Part shown: in pieces, positions 63,425 to 64,000 of the stretch
How the letters are laid out: each line of letters starts with the position of its first letter
Position numbering within the stretch: the first letter of the stretch is position 1
Source: Agathobacter sp.
GTDB taxonomy: Bacteria > Bacillota > Clostridia > Lachnospirales > Lachnospiraceae
DNA length: 64,000 nucleotides
Reading direction: 5' to 3'
Assembly (NCBI GenBank): GCA_017409825.1
Contig: JAFQRZ010000024.1
Coordinates: 248,001 to 312,000 of the forward strand
Made by a program: the position numbers and the translations under genes
Notes under the pieces: model-generated
Database searches by the model: none
What the model saw: only the letters and a program-made list of their open reading frames with translations
What the model was told of the DNA's origin: nothing

Positions 63425-64000
63425 ATGAGTAAAAAATCGACCAATTATGAATTACTTCGAATTTTATTAACGATATTTATTCCTACTTATCATTGGCTTT
63501 TATATAATGGTATTTTTTACGCAGATAATTCTATCAATAATCTCATATCCATTATTCCATTTACTGGAATATCCTTCTCCTGCCTCTACGCATTTATTAC
63601 AATGAGTAGCTTCTTTTTGCTAAAAAAGAAATCAAATTGGAGCATGAAAAAGGTATTGGATTTTGTAGCACTACTTCTTACTCTGCTTCTATTTAAAAAT
63701 ATAGTAATTAATGGCTTATACCCTGGAAAAATGATGAATTATTATGTTGATACCTTTTTCTTAAAAGGTGCCTGGTGGTATGTATATCCCTATGTATTAT
63801 TGATGATTTTTTATCCACTACTCAATCATTTTATCTATCATTGCAAAAAAACGACCTTATATATTTGTACCGCCTTGTTGGGACTTTGGTTTTTGATTAA
63901 TGAATACATGAACCTAACTATTATGCTTAATGACTGCGTCATGTTCCTTTTCTTATATTTTCTCATGGCCTGTCTGATGCAGCATGAACCAAGTTCTTTT
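63425..64000 (+). CDS. Acyltransferase-3-like membrane protein (N-terminal part, runs off the window)
   Basis: The first 192 residues: a polar start then NYELLRILLTIFIPTYHWLLYNG, with the early LLRI..H signature of acyltransferase family 3 membrane enzymes, which O-acetylate surface sugars. Several hydrophobic helices follow (about 40-62, 75-95, 115-135, 145-162). AAGGA lies 9 bp upstream of the ATG. Beside a GDP-mannose operon it may act on a polysaccharide, but only the start is seen, so the exact type cannot be fixed. Confidence 0.75.
   Translation, partial: MSKKSTNYELLRILLTIFIPTYHWLLYNGIFYADNSINNLISIIPFTGISFSCLYAFITMSSFFLLKKKSNWSMKKVLDFVALLLTLLLFKNIVINGLYPGKMMNYYVDTFFLKGAWWYVYPYVLLMIFYPLLNHFIYHCKKTTLYICTALLGLWFLINEYMNLTIMLNDCVMFLFLYFLMACLMQHEPSSF

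Noticed and set aside
1-64000. CRISPR arrays, tRNA or rRNA genes, insertion sequences, prophage
   Set aside because: Intergenic spaces were read on both strands; no repeat-spacer pattern, cloverleaf, rRNA segment, transposase or phage gene was found.

Overview
This 64 kb window is chromosomal DNA of a low-GC, anaerobic, probably spore-forming member of the Bacillota, most likely family Lachnospiraceae (Clostridia). That placement is inference. It rests on gene order (radC-mreB-mreC-mreD-mrdA-min; yqfC-yqfD-phoH-PgpH-like-ybeY; rex next to an NADP-type icd), on several small proteins that I recognise as Lachnospiraceae-type hypotheticals, on sporulation-type proteins (YqfC, YqfD, SpoIID/LytB, SpoVB/MurJ type) and on AT-rich promoters. 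No rRNA, tRNA, CRISPR array, IS element or prophage was seen. Almost all genes lie on the minus strand; the exceptions are short plus-strand islands at 38.8-39.9, 43.3-44.4, 51.7-52.7, 56.9-58.2 and 63.4-64.0 kb.

Layout: 0-6.3 kb holds the elongasome/Min operon (radC, mreB, mreC, mreD, TTG-started PBP2, then minD directly, with no minC between). 6.3-16 kb carries a Met-gamma-lyase-family enzyme, miaA, mutL, mutS and two FAD proteins. 16-22.6 kb has a BofC-like protein, a SpoVB/MurJ flippase, ybeY, a short PgpH-like protein with a destroyed HD site, phoH, yqfD, yqfC and rlmH. 22.7-33 kb has a zinc-ribbon/TPR protein, folD-fhs, ftsK/spoIIIE-tepA, glgA, yebC and a CorC-like protein. 33-38.7 kb has mazF, alr, nnr, a coiled-coil protein, rex and icd, with a Rex-box-like site upstream of icd. 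38.7-41 kb is a cluster of small or lineage-specific genes (a Cys/Gly-rich protein, a 52-aa protein, two small helical proteins, a secreted propeller-like protein). 41-51 kb has an atypical EF-G paralogue, tyrA, aroA, a PilZ protein, queA and pheT-pheS behind a T-box. 51-55 kb holds an AT-rich XRE membrane regulator with an operator-like promoter, a decayed type I toxin-antitoxin-like locus, a SpoIID/LytB protein and a probable 6S RNA. 55-64 kb has pckA, a receiver / MshEN-like-CheX pair, a GDP-mannose operon (PMM/PGM, ManC, and a ManC-cupin-ManA fusion) and the start of an acyltransferase.

The parts that work together are: cell elongation and septum placement (mre/PBP2/minD, MurJ-like flippase, alr); one-carbon metabolism (folD, fhs); redox control (rex, icd); GDP-mannose supply, for which one three-gene operon can encode every step from fructose-6-phosphate; and a possible second-messenger thread (PilZ protein, degenerate PgpH, MshEN-like-CheX protein). 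The most unusual items are the MshEN-like/CheX protein paired with a lone receiver, the pseudo-HD PgpH homologue, the type I TA-like remnant behind the XRE gene, and the three-module mannose enzyme. All function calls come from reading the sequence; no database search or structure prediction was run.
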